Source: Microcoleus sp. CAWBG506
GTDB taxonomy: Bacteria > Cyanobacteriota > Cyanobacteriia > Cyanobacteriales > Microcoleaceae
Direction of reading: 5' to 3'
Length of the DNA: 64,000 nt
NCBI GenBank assembly: GCA_020883125.1
Contig: JAHREW010000009.1
Coordinates: forward strand, 1-64,000
In this document: positions 27,923 to 36,850 of the stretch, piece after piece
Numbering within the stretch: the first letter of the stretch is position 1
Layout: each line of letters starts with the position of its first letter
Position numbers and translations under genes: made by a program
The notes under the pieces: model-generated
What the model was told of the DNA's origin: nothing
The model's database searches: none
Seen by the model: the letters and a program-made list of their open reading frames with translations, nothing else

Positions 27923-28088
27923 AATTGCAATTATCACACAAATAGGAGTTTAGTTCAGCTTGGGGTGTTTGCAATAACACATTATTCCCTACTTTGTCAA
28001 GTTGTTAAAAAAAATTGACATATTCGCCAAAATTTACAAATAATTACATCAACTCAGCAAAAGCGAACCGAGACAATTTGAGGAAAGA

Positions 28089-28535
28089 ATGCCGGCAAGA
28101 GATACAATCCATAATATCGTTAAAGAAGCGCTGATAAAAGATGGTTGGGAAATCACTAACGACCCCTATGTAATTTCTTACGGAGAGCGATTTCTCTTTG
28201 TAGACTTGGCAGTGTCAGCGTCCGAAGTCTACAATAAAATAGAAGGGCGTTTTATTGGCGCAAAGCGAGAAAATACTCGCATCGCCATTGAAATTAAAGA
28301 ATTTCGAGGAGCGTCACCTATTGCAGATCTGGAACAAGCTATTGGTCAATATATACTCTATCGGTTATTGCTAAGCCAAGTTGACCCAGAACGGATAATT
28401 TATTTAGCCGTTCCCAGTCGGGCCTATAACGGCATTTTCAACGAACCTATTGGCGAACTCGCCATTACAGAAATACCCTTAAATTTGGTAGTAATCGATT
28501 TAGAAAAAATAGAGGTTCAACAATGGATAACTTAA
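28089..28535 (+). CDS. xisH: XisH-family protein (PD-(D/E)XK-like)
   Basis: Protein of 148 aa matching XisH, known from Anabaena as a factor needed for fdxN-element excision but widespread in cyanobacteria without that element. The core GERFLFVDLAVS (Asp39) and RIAIEIKEFRG (Glu68-x-Lys70), with DLEQAIGQYILYRLLL after, has the layout of a PD-(D/E)XK nuclease fold. Catalysis has not been shown to my knowledge. A strong ribosome-binding site GAGGAAAGA precedes the ATG. It overlaps xisI by 13 bp. Its place between drmMI and drmA, on the same strand, suggests that it is now expressed with DISARM. No xisF recombinase or element end is visible. Confidence 0.9.
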   Translation: MPARDTIHNIVKEALIKDGWEITNDPYVISYGERFLFVDLAVSASEVYNKIEGRFIGAKRENTRIAIEIKEFRGASPIADLEQAIGQYILYRLLLSQVDPERIIYLAVPSRAYNGIFNEPIGELAITEIPLNLVVIDLEKIEVQQWIT

Positions 28536-28858
28536 CGGATAATGCAACAAACTACCGAGAAATTGTCAAACAGGTAATCGGGAAATATGCCCAATTAAAG
28601 CCTTCTCACGGAGAGATCCGACTCGATCCCGTGTTTGACGAAACTCGCGATCGCTACGCCCTGATGCAAGTTGGTTGGGATCGGGGGCGGCGAATCCGAG
28701 GGAACCTCATTTATATCACGTTGGAAGCTGGTAAAATATACATTGAATATGATGGTATGGAATGCGGCATTACCCAAGATTTAATTGAGGAAGGCATTCC
28801 TCAAAACGATATCATCTTAGCTTTTCTGTCACCGGCTCAAGTCGTTGTTACCACATAA
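28523..28858 (+). CDS. xisI: XisI-family protein
   Basis: Protein of 111 aa of the XisI family. Conserved parts are YREIVKQVIGKYAQLKPSHG, DETRDRYALMQVGWDRGRR, IYIEYDGMECGITQDLIEEG and the end ILAFLSPAQVV. In nearly all cyanobacteria XisI is encoded directly after XisH with an overlap, as here (13 bp), so the two are probable partners in a complex. Family knowledge links them to excision of the fdxN element; the high copy number of xisHI pairs in genomes suggests another role, perhaps toxin-antitoxin or defence, which is inference. Length and ends look complete. Confidence 0.9.
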   Translation: MDNLTDNATNYREIVKQVIGKYAQLKPSHGEIRLDPVFDETRDRYALMQVGWDRGRRIRGNLIYITLEAGKIYIEYDGMECGITQDLIEEGIPQNDIILAFLSPAQVVVTT

Positions 28859-29235
28859 CAATAATGTCCAAGACTCAAGAAACCGGGTTTTTATACCATG
28901 CGTGACAAATTGTTGCTACGCCCATTAAGTGTATATACATTATCTGTCATTATCATAAATTGCCGGAGACGGCAGTGCCGTGTCCCTACAGGTAAAAACC
29001 TCTAATTTATTTTTTGTAGCAATGTTTTTTTTAATTGGCATTACCTAATTTGTCGGCGAAAACCAAGGATTTTCTCCAAAAACCCGGTTTCTGACTATCT
29101 CTGCGTCCAAGACTCAAGAAACCGGGTTTTTTACCTAATTTGTCGGCGATCGCATTTTATTGGTAGCCTGCATTAGGTAAAAAAATATCAGTAATGTGAG
29201 AAAATATTGGGGTCTGACGCACTCTACTAACTGCT
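28859..29235. repeat. xisI-drmA gap with a 150-bp dispersed element
   Basis: The segment 28894-29043 is closely similar to 35736-35882: both share TTGTTGCTAC/GTTGCTAC, TTAAGTGTATAT, a GCCGTGTCCCTACAGG word, AAACCTCTAATTT and TTTTTTGTAGCAA. On both sides are copies of AGAAACCGGGTTTTT (28878, 29108) and its complement (29084). A weak drmA promoter may lie in 29150-29235. Confidence 0.82.
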
Positions 29236-32200
29236 ATGACAACTCCCGCCGAAGTCCGCCAACACCTGATCGATGCTTTGCAACTCGACCTGATCGGCCC
29301 CACGCCTGATGACGAAGCCCATGCGGCAGAAATCATCAACCAGCCGCCGTCTCGGTGGTATCTGACGGGTTTTCTCGTACCTTACGGGGCGGGCCTCGAA
29401 CAGCGCAGTGACAATACCAGCAACGACGAATTAGATGAACTCAGCCGCCCTAGTTCTGGTGACGATCAAAATACCCCGGAAAAATCCTCGGCGCGTAGAG
29501 CTTTTTTCCCCTCGTCAATGGGGTTGAGTTTCCTGGTTCCCGAACAAGCAACTCACTTTCGGGCGATCGCATCTTGGGGCGACTACTCCCCGATTCCCAA
29601 AGAAGAAAAAGCAGAAGAAGCCGAAGAAACAGATGACAAAGTAGAAAAAGTAGAAACAGAGGACAAAGTAGAAACAGAGGACAAAGTTGAAACAGTAGAA
29701 ACAGAGGACAAAGTAGAAACAGAGGACAAAGCCGAAAGCAAATTACAAATTCTGGCCTCTAGTTCTTGGCTGCGAAAACTTCACCGGGTACCATTTGATG
29801 TCCCGATTAAAAACAGTACCTTACCCTACGATTTTGAGATTCCCAACAGCGGCGGATTAAAATTGGTTGTTTCCACTCGCCCGGTATTGTCTCAGACTAA
29901 ATTACCGCCCGGAACTCGTTCTGTCTCAGCTTTTATTGTCAATCACCGCACTCCCACAAAGGATGACTTTTTGCGAGATACAACCTATATATTCCAAACA
30001 AATTTAACTATTGAAACGCCTTATTCTCTCGTCGCCCGCCCGAATTTGCGGGAACAAACCGATGATGATTGGGATGAAAAGGTGGCGGATTTACAGTATC
30101 GGGATGATTGTGAATATGCTGTGGGCCATAACGTTTCGGCGATCGCCCTTGTCAACCCCGGCCTGATCTGTAACGAAATTCGCACTGCTTGGATACCGAC
30201 GGCTGATGTAGAAAAAACGATCGCAGCCGATATACCGGAAATTGAATTGGAAATTGAGGCGATCGCCTCTGCATCCACTCCAGCAGTTTTGCGATCGATG
30301 CTAGAACCTATGGTAACAGCTTACGGGGATTGGATTACAGATCAGCGGTATAAGTTTGATCTCGCATCCAACCGAGCTCAAATTGCCGAAGATTTGCTCA
30401 ATCGGGCTCAAGTCGCGCGCGATCGCATTGCTGGCGGCCTCGATGCTTTGGATGACCCGGAAGTGTTCGAGGCGTTTATAATTGCTAATCGGGCGATCGC
30501 GATTTCGATCCGCCAACGGGCCACCCACGACAGTGACAGCGAGAAAAACCCCGCAGCAATCAAGCCCCCGAAATGGCGGCTATTTCAGCTAGCATTTTTG
30601 TTGATGAACTTAACTGGGATTGCGGAGCCCGAAAAGGGCGATCGAGAAATCGTTGATTTGCTATTTTTCCCCACAGGCGGCGGCAAAACTGAAGCTTATT
30701 TAGGATTAGCTGCATTTACATTAGTGCTGCGGCGATTGCGAAATCCGGGAATTAGCGGGGCCGGAGTTAGTGTGTTAATGCGCTACACTTTACGACTTCT
30801 GACTTTAGACCAACTCAGCCGCGCCGCAACACTGATTTGCGCCTTAGAATTAGAACGCCAAAAGGATGAGCAAAAACTGGGTACTTGGCCCTTTGAAATC
30901 GGGTTGTGGGTGGGACAAGCAGCCACTCCCAACCGGATGGGACGGAAAGGAGATAACAACCCAGAAAGTGCGCGTACCCGGACTACGGCTTATCAAAATG
31001 ACGATCGCCACAAACCCTCACCCATTCCCTTAGAAAACTGCCCTTGGTGCGGCGAAAAATTCACCCGCGACTCCTTTAAATTATTCCCCAATGCAGACAA
31101 TCCCACGGATCTCAAAATCCTTTGCAACAACCGCAAACGCCTTCCCAACGGCCAACCGCCATGTACCTTTAAGGGGGGTAATTCCCTACCAATTGTTGCG
31201 GTTGACGACCCGATTTATCGCCGGATTCCTTGCTTTATCATCGCCACCGTCGATAAATTTGCTAACTTACCTTGGGTCGGAGAAACTGGGGCTTTGTTCG
31301 GAAAGGTCGATCGCTACGATCGCAATGGATTTTACGGCCCAAGTGCGATCGGCATCGGTCGCACCCTCGAAAAACCTCTGCTACCACCAGATTTAATTAT
31401 CCAAGATGAATTGCATTTAATTTCCGGGCCATTAGGCACAATGGTCGGGCTTTATGAAACAGCAATTGATGCCTTATCAGCTATTGACAAAGATGGTAAA
31501 AAGATTTACCCTAAAATAGTCGCTTCCACCGCCACAGTCCGGCGAGCAACCAAACAAATTCGTGCCTTATTTGGTCGCACCAAAGTCGAAGTTTTTCCGC
31601 CTCCAGGCCCAGACCGCCGCGATTCATTCTTCGCTAAAACAGTCCCCGCCACCGAACAAAACCCCCGCACTTATATGGGCATTGCCGCCCAAGGTCGCAG
31701 CTTAAAAGTTATCTTGCTGCGGACTTATGTAGCTGTGTTGGGTGCCGCCCAAAAAGATTGGAATGCCAACGGTGGCGCGAGAAATAAAAACAATCCAGCA
31801 GACTCTTACATGACCTTATTGGGTTATTTTAACTCTCTGCGCGAACTGGGGGGAAGTCGCCGGATTGTCGAAGATGAAGTTAAATCTCGATTGTTAGGAT
31901 ATCACCAGAGAAAACGGGAAAATGAGCAGGAAGGATGTTTTGTTAACCGCACCATTAACGACGAACCTTTAGAATTAACTTCTCGCGTTGATACCAGCCA
32001 AGTTTCCGAAGCAAAGCGCCGTTTGGCCTTAGCTTTTTCGGATAAAGACCGGGTAGATGTGGCTTTAGCAACTAATATGATATCTGTGGGTTTGGATATC
32101 ACTCGCCTCGGATTAATGGTCGTATTAGGACAGCCCAAAACAGCGGCCGAGTACATTCAAGCAACCTCGCGGGTTGGGCGAGACGAACAACGGCCGGGAT

Positions 32201-32787
32201 TAGTGCTAGCACTGTTAAATATACACCGACCGCGCGATCGATCGCACTACGAGCGTTTCGGGGCGTGGCACAACACTTTTTACCGCGCCGTGGAAGCCAC
32301 CAGCGTCACGCCTTTTTCTCCCCGCGCGATCGATCGGGGAATTGCTGCTATTACGGTGGCTCTAGCGCGTCTAGGTCATCCAGAAATGACCGCGCCTTCA
32401 AATGCAGTCAAAATTGTAGAAGAGCGCTCAAACTTAGATTTTGTGGCGGATATCATTGCCGAGCGATCGGTGATTCACGACCAAGACCGAGAACCCAGAG
32501 AAATTGAAGAATTGCGATCGAAAATCAAAGATCGAGTCAACGATTTGCTCGACACTTGGGAACAAATTGCCAAGGAAAAAGGCAGTTTGCAATATCAGCA
32601 AGAAGTAGGACTTGCACCGCCTTTATTATTTGACCCTCTTGACCCAGACTTGCAGAGACAACCGCAATCTGCTAGAAAGTTTAAAGCGCAGCGTAGTTTG
32701 AGAGATGTAGAACCAGTTGTCAATTTATGGGTAAAAAAATTAGATGATTTAGATATGAATGACGAAGATTATAGCAATCCTAAATGA
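29236..32787 (+). CDS. drmA: DISARM helicase DrmA
   Basis: Core DISARM component of 1183 aa with a helicase domain. Walker A is TGGGKT (480-485, in LLFFPTGGGKTEAYLGLAAF), Walker B-like is IIQDELHLISG (Asp724), and the second half carries LATNMISVGLDITRLGLMV, EYIQATSRVGRDEQRPGL and NIHRPRDRSHYERF. A zinc-binding CPWCGEKF with a later Cys lies between. DrmA with DrmB binds DNA ends of incoming phage by published structure work. Residues about 118-168 are a low-complexity acidic array of ETEDKVE units, which looks like tandem expansion of GTAGAAACAGAGGACAAA. The frame is open throughout. Start: MTTPAEVRQHLIDALQLD. Confidence 0.92.
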   Translation: MTTPAEVRQHLIDALQLDLIGPTPDDEAHAAEIINQPPSRWYLTGFLVPYGAGLEQRSDNTSNDELDELSRPSSGDDQNTPEKSSARRAFFPSSMGLSFLVPEQATHFRAIASWGDYSPIPKEEKAEEAEETDDKVEKVETEDKVETEDKVETVETEDKVETEDKAESKLQILASSSWLRKLHRVPFDVPIKNSTLPYDFEIPNSGGLKLVVSTRPVLSQTKLPPGTRSVSAFIVNHRTPTKDDFLRDTTYIFQTNLTIETPYSLVARPNLREQTDDDWDEKVADLQYRDDCEYAVGHNVSAIALVNPGLICNEIRTAWIPTADVEKTIAADIPEIELEIEAIASASTPAVLRSMLEPMVTAYGDWITDQRYKFDLASNRAQIAEDLLNRAQVARDRIAGGLDALDDPEVFEAFIIANRAIAISIRQRATHDSDSEKNPAAIKPPKWRLFQLAFLLMNLTGIAEPEKGDREIVDLLFFPTGGGKTEAYLGLAAFTLVLRRLRNPGISGAGVSVLMRYTLRLLTLDQLSRAATLICALELERQKDEQKLGTWPFEIGLWVGQAATPNRMGRKGDNNPESARTRTTAYQNDDRHKPSPIPLENCPWCGEKFTRDSFKLFPNADNPTDLKILCNNRKRLPNGQPPCTFKGGNSLPIVAVDDPIYRRIPCFIIATVDKFANLPWVGETGALFGKVDRYDRNGFYGPSAIGIGRTLEKPLLPPDLIIQDELHLISGPLGTMVGLYETAIDALSAIDKDGKKIYPKIVASTATVRRATKQIRALFGRTKVEVFPPPGPDRRDSFFAKTVPATEQNPRTYMGIAAQGRSLKVILLRTYVAVLGAAQKDWNANGGARNKNNPADSYMTLLGYFNSLRELGGSRRIVEDEVKSRLLGYHQRKRENEQEGCFVNRTINDEPLELTSRVDTSQVSEAKRRLALAFSDKDRVDVALATNMISVGLDITRLGLMVVLGQPKTAAEYIQATSRVGRDEQRPGLVLALLNIHRPRDRSHYERFGAWHNTFYRAVEATSVTPFSPRAIDRGIAAITVALARLGHPEMTAPSNAVKIVEERSNLDFVADIIAERSVIHDQDREPREIEELRSKIKDRVNDLLDTWEQIAKEKGSLQYQQEVGLAPPLLFDPLDPDLQRQPQSARKFKAQRSLRDVEPVVNLWVKKLDDLDMNDEDYSNPK
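29640..29735 (+). repeat. Tandem repeat in drmA coding an acidic linker
   Basis: Repeated 18-bp units of the form GTAGAAACAGAGGACAAA encode ETEDKV about five times with one shorter unit. Copy number is likely to vary between strains. Confidence 0.85.
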
Positions 32788-33552
32788 TTTGTACATATTT
32801 GTAGGGGTAGTGCCAAGAATGCCTACCCCCAGAGTCAACTAAAGAGGGCAACCACGGGGGGTTGCCCCTACAAAAATTACACCGATGAACGGACTGGATA
32901 ATGATTAGACAAGATTGCAAAAATACCTGGGACGGGCAAGATGCCCATCCCACAAAAATTTTTTCTCTTGTGGGATGGGCATCTTGCCCGTCCGAAAATT
33001 TGATTAAAAGGACTTTTGCAAGAGGTCTATTTAGGATTGCTATAGATGAAATTGTATCAAATTGCGATCGATAGAGTGCAGATTAAGGGCAGATAAACAG
33101 AGATTAACACCGATAATTTCAAGATGCTTTAGAATTTTTGCAATTTTGTCTATTAGACCTCTTGCAAAATTCATTTTAATCAAATTTTGTAACAGGCAAG
33201 ATGCCTGTTCCACAAGAAAAAATGTTTTTTGTGGGACGGGCAAGATGCCTGTTCCACAAAAAAAATTCTCTTGTGGGATGGGCATCTTGCCCGTCCGAAA
33301 ATTTGATTAAAAGGACTTTTGCAAGAGGTCTATTACTCCAATCCTATTCCTTTTAGGTCAAGTGCTGTCAACCATCAACCATCAACTGTCAACAGTCAAC
33401 CATCAACCATCAACCATCAACCATCAACCATCAACCATCAACAGTCAACAGTCAACCATCAACCATCAACCATCAACCATCAACAGTCAACAGTCAACCA
33501 TCAACCATCAACCATCAACTGTCAACTGAATGAAAACCTAACTACAATTAAT
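32788..33552. repeat. drmA-drmB intergenic with MITEs and heptamer array
   Basis: This gap has no gene. It holds two related palindromic elements. The first (32931-33031) has the arms GACGGGCAAGATGCCCATCC and its complement. The second (33153-33333) has inverted ends close to TAGACCTCTTGCAAAA and TTTTGCAAGAGGTCTA and two inner GGCAAGATGCC palindromes. Then follows the heptamer array at 33368-33528. A frame runs through the array into drmB but is not protein-like. Confidence 0.86.
33368..33528 (+). repeat. STRR heptanucleotide array (CAACCAT/CAACAGT/CAACTGT)
   Basis: About 23 tandem 7-bp units of CAACCAT, CAACAGT and CAACTGT types fill 161 bp and end 24 bp before the drmB ATG. This is a typical STRR of filamentous cyanobacteria. 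Its position makes it part of the drmB leader. Confidence 0.93.
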
Positions 33553-35400
33553 ATGAAAATTCCATCAGGACAAATTCGCCAAAGTCAAATTTTAAGCACC
33601 TTCGGGCCGGGCGCAATGGTGGATTTACCCAACGATTCAATTATTATCGGCGGATTGAATTACTGGCGGGGCGATAAATTGCGGATCTACGAAGAACGTT
33701 TGGAAGAAAGAGTTGTGGCAATTCTCGGCCTCGAACCGGGCAGTGTTGTTGCCTTGTACGCTCCTCCTGTAGATACACAAGACTCCAGCGCGCCTCGCAC
33801 GGGTATCACAGTGTTCACATTTCCTACTTGGTTTGTAGCGCAAGATGATGACATTTGGAAGGCTAAGAGTGGCAAAGAATACCGCACCAGACCATTAATT
33901 AGTTCGGCCAGTTTAGTTAAGGGAAAATACCTTAATTCTGAGAGGAAGAAAAAGCCTGTTGTGCCGGTGCGTTTCGTGCAAGCTTGCGCCAACGGACATA
34001 TTAGCGATATCAATTGGTCTGCTTTCGTCCATAACAATTTGGATGCGAGATGCCGAGGCCAATTGTGGCTGGATGAAAGCGGTTCTGGCAATGATTTTGC
34101 TGAAATCTTCGTCCGCTGCGAGGCTTGCAAAGCCCGTCGCCCCCTTGCTGATGCTACTGTGTCGTATTCTAAGGTACTGGGCCGGTGTTTGGGAGAGCGC
34201 CCTTGGCTGGGCCCTGCTGCTCAAGAACTTTGTGTCTCTAGGGACGATCGCCCGTTGTATAATCGACTGTTAGTGCGATCGGCTAGTAACGCCTATTTTG
34301 CCCAAATCCTCAGCGTAATTTCTCTACCAGACTCCGACGCTAAACTCCGGGAAGCCGTCAACCAAGTCTATGAAGATTTTCTGCAATATGCTGAAAACTT
34401 AAATGATATCAAAAACGATCGCAAAAAACAAAAAGTTCGTAATGCTTTAGAGGGGTTGAGTGATGATGCTGTTTGGGCTGAGATACAGCGGCGAAAGGAA
34501 GGAGTTGCTAATACAAGAAAGAGCATTAAGCAAGTAGAAATAGAAACTTTACTAGCTAGTCCTGATGAAGTCGGGGAAGATGTACCAGAAGGAGATTTTT
34601 ATGCCCGCGCTCGTAAATTAGACGAATTAAATCCTCTTTTAGCAACCCGCATTGAGCGGATTATTTTAGTGCACCGACTCCGAGAAGTCATTGCACAAGT
34701 TGGATTCACTCGCTTTGAAGCAGCCATGCCGGATATTGAGGGTGAATTAGTAGATATCAATGTGCGGCGGGCGGAACTCGATATCGATCCCACGTGGGTA
34801 CCAGCTATTGAAAATCGCGGTGAAGGTGTATTTATCGGCTTTAAAAAACAGGCAATTGATGAATGGCTGAAACAAACAACTGTTGATAAAAGAGGTGAAG
34901 AGTTATATCGAGGCTTCGAGAAATGGCGCAGAACTAGAGGTATTGCTGAAGACAAAGCCAAGTTTCCGGGGCTACCTTACATCATGTTGCACTCGCTATC
35001 TCACCTGTTAATTACTGCTGTTTCTCTGGATTGTGGCTACGCAGCTAGTGCCATCCGCGAACGCATTTATGCTGGGGATTCAGGCTACGGTATTTTGCTG
35101 TACACCGGCACATCTGGTAATGATGGAACTTTGGGCGGCTTGGTGCAAGTTGGTAAGCGGATTGAATCGCTGCTAATCAGTGCATTGGAGTTAGGAAGGC
35201 TTTGCTCTAATGATCCTGTGTGCGCTCAACACGAGCCGGAGAGCGAGGCTGAAGACCGCTTCCTGCATGGATCTGCGTGTCACGGGTGTTTGCTGATTGC
35301 CGAGACTTCTTGTGAACAACGCAACGATTTTCTCGATCGGGCTTTGGTAGTAAATACAGTCACTGGTAACGGTGCTGCTTTTTTCCCCGATGAATTGTGA
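33553..35400 (+). CDS. drmB: DISARM DUF1998 protein DrmB
   Basis: Core DISARM protein of 615 aa. The N-terminus MKIPSGQIRQSQILSTFGPG is the conserved DrmB start and fixes the ATG at 33553; the 78 codons upstream are translated heptamers. The middle is helical with zinc-like cysteines (QACANGHISDINWS, VRCEACKARRP). The C-terminal DUF1998 domain (about 470-615) reads MLHSLSHLLI, GILLYTGTSGNDGTLGGLV and has a cysteine set: LCSNDPVC, HGSACHGCLL, ETSCEQRNDFLDR. DrmB forms a complex with DrmA. It is the last recognised DISARM gene; the phospholipase-D nuclease gene drmC, normally next, is missing between 35401 and ndhF. Confidence 0.92.
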   Translation: MKIPSGQIRQSQILSTFGPGAMVDLPNDSIIIGGLNYWRGDKLRIYEERLEERVVAILGLEPGSVVALYAPPVDTQDSSAPRTGITVFTFPTWFVAQDDDIWKAKSGKEYRTRPLISSASLVKGKYLNSERKKKPVVPVRFVQACANGHISDINWSAFVHNNLDARCRGQLWLDESGSGNDFAEIFVRCEACKARRPLADATVSYSKVLGRCLGERPWLGPAAQELCVSRDDRPLYNRLLVRSASNAYFAQILSVISLPDSDAKLREAVNQVYEDFLQYAENLNDIKNDRKKQKVRNALEGLSDDAVWAEIQRRKEGVANTRKSIKQVEIETLLASPDEVGEDVPEGDFYARARKLDELNPLLATRIERIILVHRLREVIAQVGFTRFEAAMPDIEGELVDINVRRAELDIDPTWVPAIENRGEGVFIGFKKQAIDEWLKQTTVDKRGEELYRGFEKWRRTRGIAEDKAKFPGLPYIMLHSLSHLLITAVSLDCGYAASAIRERIYAGDSGYGILLYTGTSGNDGTLGGLVQVGKRIESLLISALELGRLCSNDPVCAQHEPESEAEDRFLHGSACHGCLLIAETSCEQRNDFLDRALVVNTVTGNGAAFFPDEL

Positions 35401-35957
35401 TATCTGCTTTTTGACCAAAAAGAATTGGTTGAAAGCCTCTCTCTTGTAGGGATAAATTAAAATCAGAGTAAGGTATTTGAGGTACACTTGAAGGTAGGGA
35501 CGATCGGCTCAGCCATGTCCCTACAGGACTCTGGAATGTACCGAATAAATCTGCAATCTGCTGTAATTACTCCAATCCTTTTCCTTCCAGGTAGGTGTAT
35601 TGCTTGCTCAACCTAAAATCTACAATCTACAATCTACAATCTACAATCTACAATCTACAATCTACAATCTACAATCTACAATCTACAATCTACAATCTAC
35701 AATCTACAATCTACAATCTACAATCTACAATCTAATACCATTTTTACAAAATGTTGCTACGTTTATTAAGTGTATATTAATTATCTGTCACGCTCATAAA
35801 TCCCCGGATACGGCAGTGCCGTTTCCCTACAGGTCAAAACCTCTAATTTCTTTTTTGTAGCAAGGTTTTTTTAAATTGGGATAAAATCTACAATCTACAA
35901 TCTACAATCTACTAGACCGTATTGAGTTATGATGATATTTAAGAAGGAGAAACTACT
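35401..35957. repeat. Gap after drmB with CTACAAT array and dispersed element
   Basis: 35618-35734 is an array of about 16 AATCTAC heptamers. 35736-35882 is the second copy of the 150-bp element found at 28894. 35885-35912 has four more AATCTAC units. A palindromic GTAGGGAC...GTCCCTAC word lies near 35493-35525. Nothing resembling drmC is present. An AAGGAGA ribosome-binding site precedes the next gene. Confidence 0.9.
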
Positions 35958-36470
35958 ATGTTTGAATTAAAAAAAATCCAATCCATAGCCCAATCCTATA
36001 CTCCGCAAGAGCTATTCGCTGCTTTAGTTTGGCAGCGCCAATTCAATCAATTTGATGGTGAAGAAGTCATTACAGACCTTGCTAACCACCCTTCTTTATG
36101 GTCAAGCTTCATATTTTCCAAGCCAATATTTGCACCCGATGAGCAAGGTTTAAGCTTTAATGGTGTACTCGATACCCTGTTAGCAATGGCTAATTATCGC
36201 CCGATGCCGGAAACTAGCATCATCCATTTTATTCGCTACCCAGCCGACACACTTTACTTGCTGACAGAGAACCGAGATACAACTGTGTCTCAGCTTTTAG
36301 ACTTTGGCAAGAAGTGGCGGGCTGACTCGGTTGAAGTATGTGATGGAACAAGTGAGGAGTATGGCTGGCAACTCAAACGCCGACTGAGAGCCAGACTTGA
36401 AGAATCGCTTTCGGGTGACAGCGCTCAAAAAGCTCAGGATGCAGTCGTTATTTCTTACTGGTGGGATTGA
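35958..36470 (+). CDS. Hypothetical protein next to DISARM
   Basis: Predicted 170-aa soluble protein. It has a clear ribosome-binding site (AAGAAGGAGAAA) and protein-like composition, for example LFAALVWQRQFNQFDGEEVITDL, TSIIHFIRYPADTLYLL and LKRRLRARLEESLSGDSAQKAQDAVVIS. I do not recognise a family and no membrane segment or zinc cluster is seen. It is the only gene between drmB and the ndhF region and on the same strand as DISARM, where drmC would be expected, but its length and lack of HxK motifs exclude a phospholipase-D nuclease. It may be unrelated to defence. Confidence 0.62.
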   Translation: MFELKKIQSIAQSYTPQELFAALVWQRQFNQFDGEEVITDLANHPSLWSSFIFSKPIFAPDEQGLSFNGVLDTLLAMANYRPMPETSIIHFIRYPADTLYLLTENRDTTVSQLLDFGKKWRADSVEVCDGTSEEYGWQLKRRLRARLEESLSGDSAQKAQDAVVISYWWD

Positions 36471-36850
36471 CTTGAGGCACCTCTGAGATCGATCGCAAAC
36501 CTAGCTCAAACGTTCGTTGGCCTCTGTACCACAGATTCCGAAGCGATCGCCCGCATTGCTATAAAATTTAATCGTAAAAGCTCATGACAATACTTTTAAT
36601 CGTGTCAACTTAACTCTAAAAACCTTTGTATCTCTTGTCGAACGCTGAGTTCAGATCCCCCTCGCATCCCCCTGGTTGTAGGGGGACTTTGAGAGAATAC
36701 TCTTATTCCATCAGAGGGACTTTGAGAGAATACTCTTGTTCCCCCCTCCCACCAGGGGGGTTAGGGGGGATCTAGACTTCGAGACCAACAAAAGATACGG
36801 TTGGTTTGACGTTAAGTTGACACTAAGGGCATTTCCGTGTCCCTACAGAT
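36471..36850. repeat. Gap between hypothetical gene and ndhF
   Basis: 36654-36774 is a copy of the GATCCCC...GGGGGATC palindromic family with an internal duplication (GGGACTTTGAGAGAATACTC twice). The end (36828-36848) has a GCCGTGTCCCTACAG-like half palindrome. No clear ndhF terminator is seen. Confidence 0.75.

Noticed and set aside
28089-28858. fdxN-type excision element
   Set aside because: xisH and xisI are present but there is no xisF recombinase and no matching direct repeat ends or interrupted nif gene.
33368-33528. CRISPR array
   Set aside because: Units are 7 bp and tandem without spacers; no cas genes. These are STRRs, as at 35618 and 40404.
33319-33552. N-terminal extension of DrmB with NHQPST repeats
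   Set aside because: It is a translation of the heptamer array; conserved DrmB similarity begins at MKIPSGQIRQS.
35600-35860. Open frame of 86 aa
   Set aside because: Mostly IYNLQST repeats from the CTACAAT array.
35401-36850. Search for drmC
   Set aside because: No HxK(x)4D phospholipase-D motif in any frame; the only gene is a 170-aa unknown.
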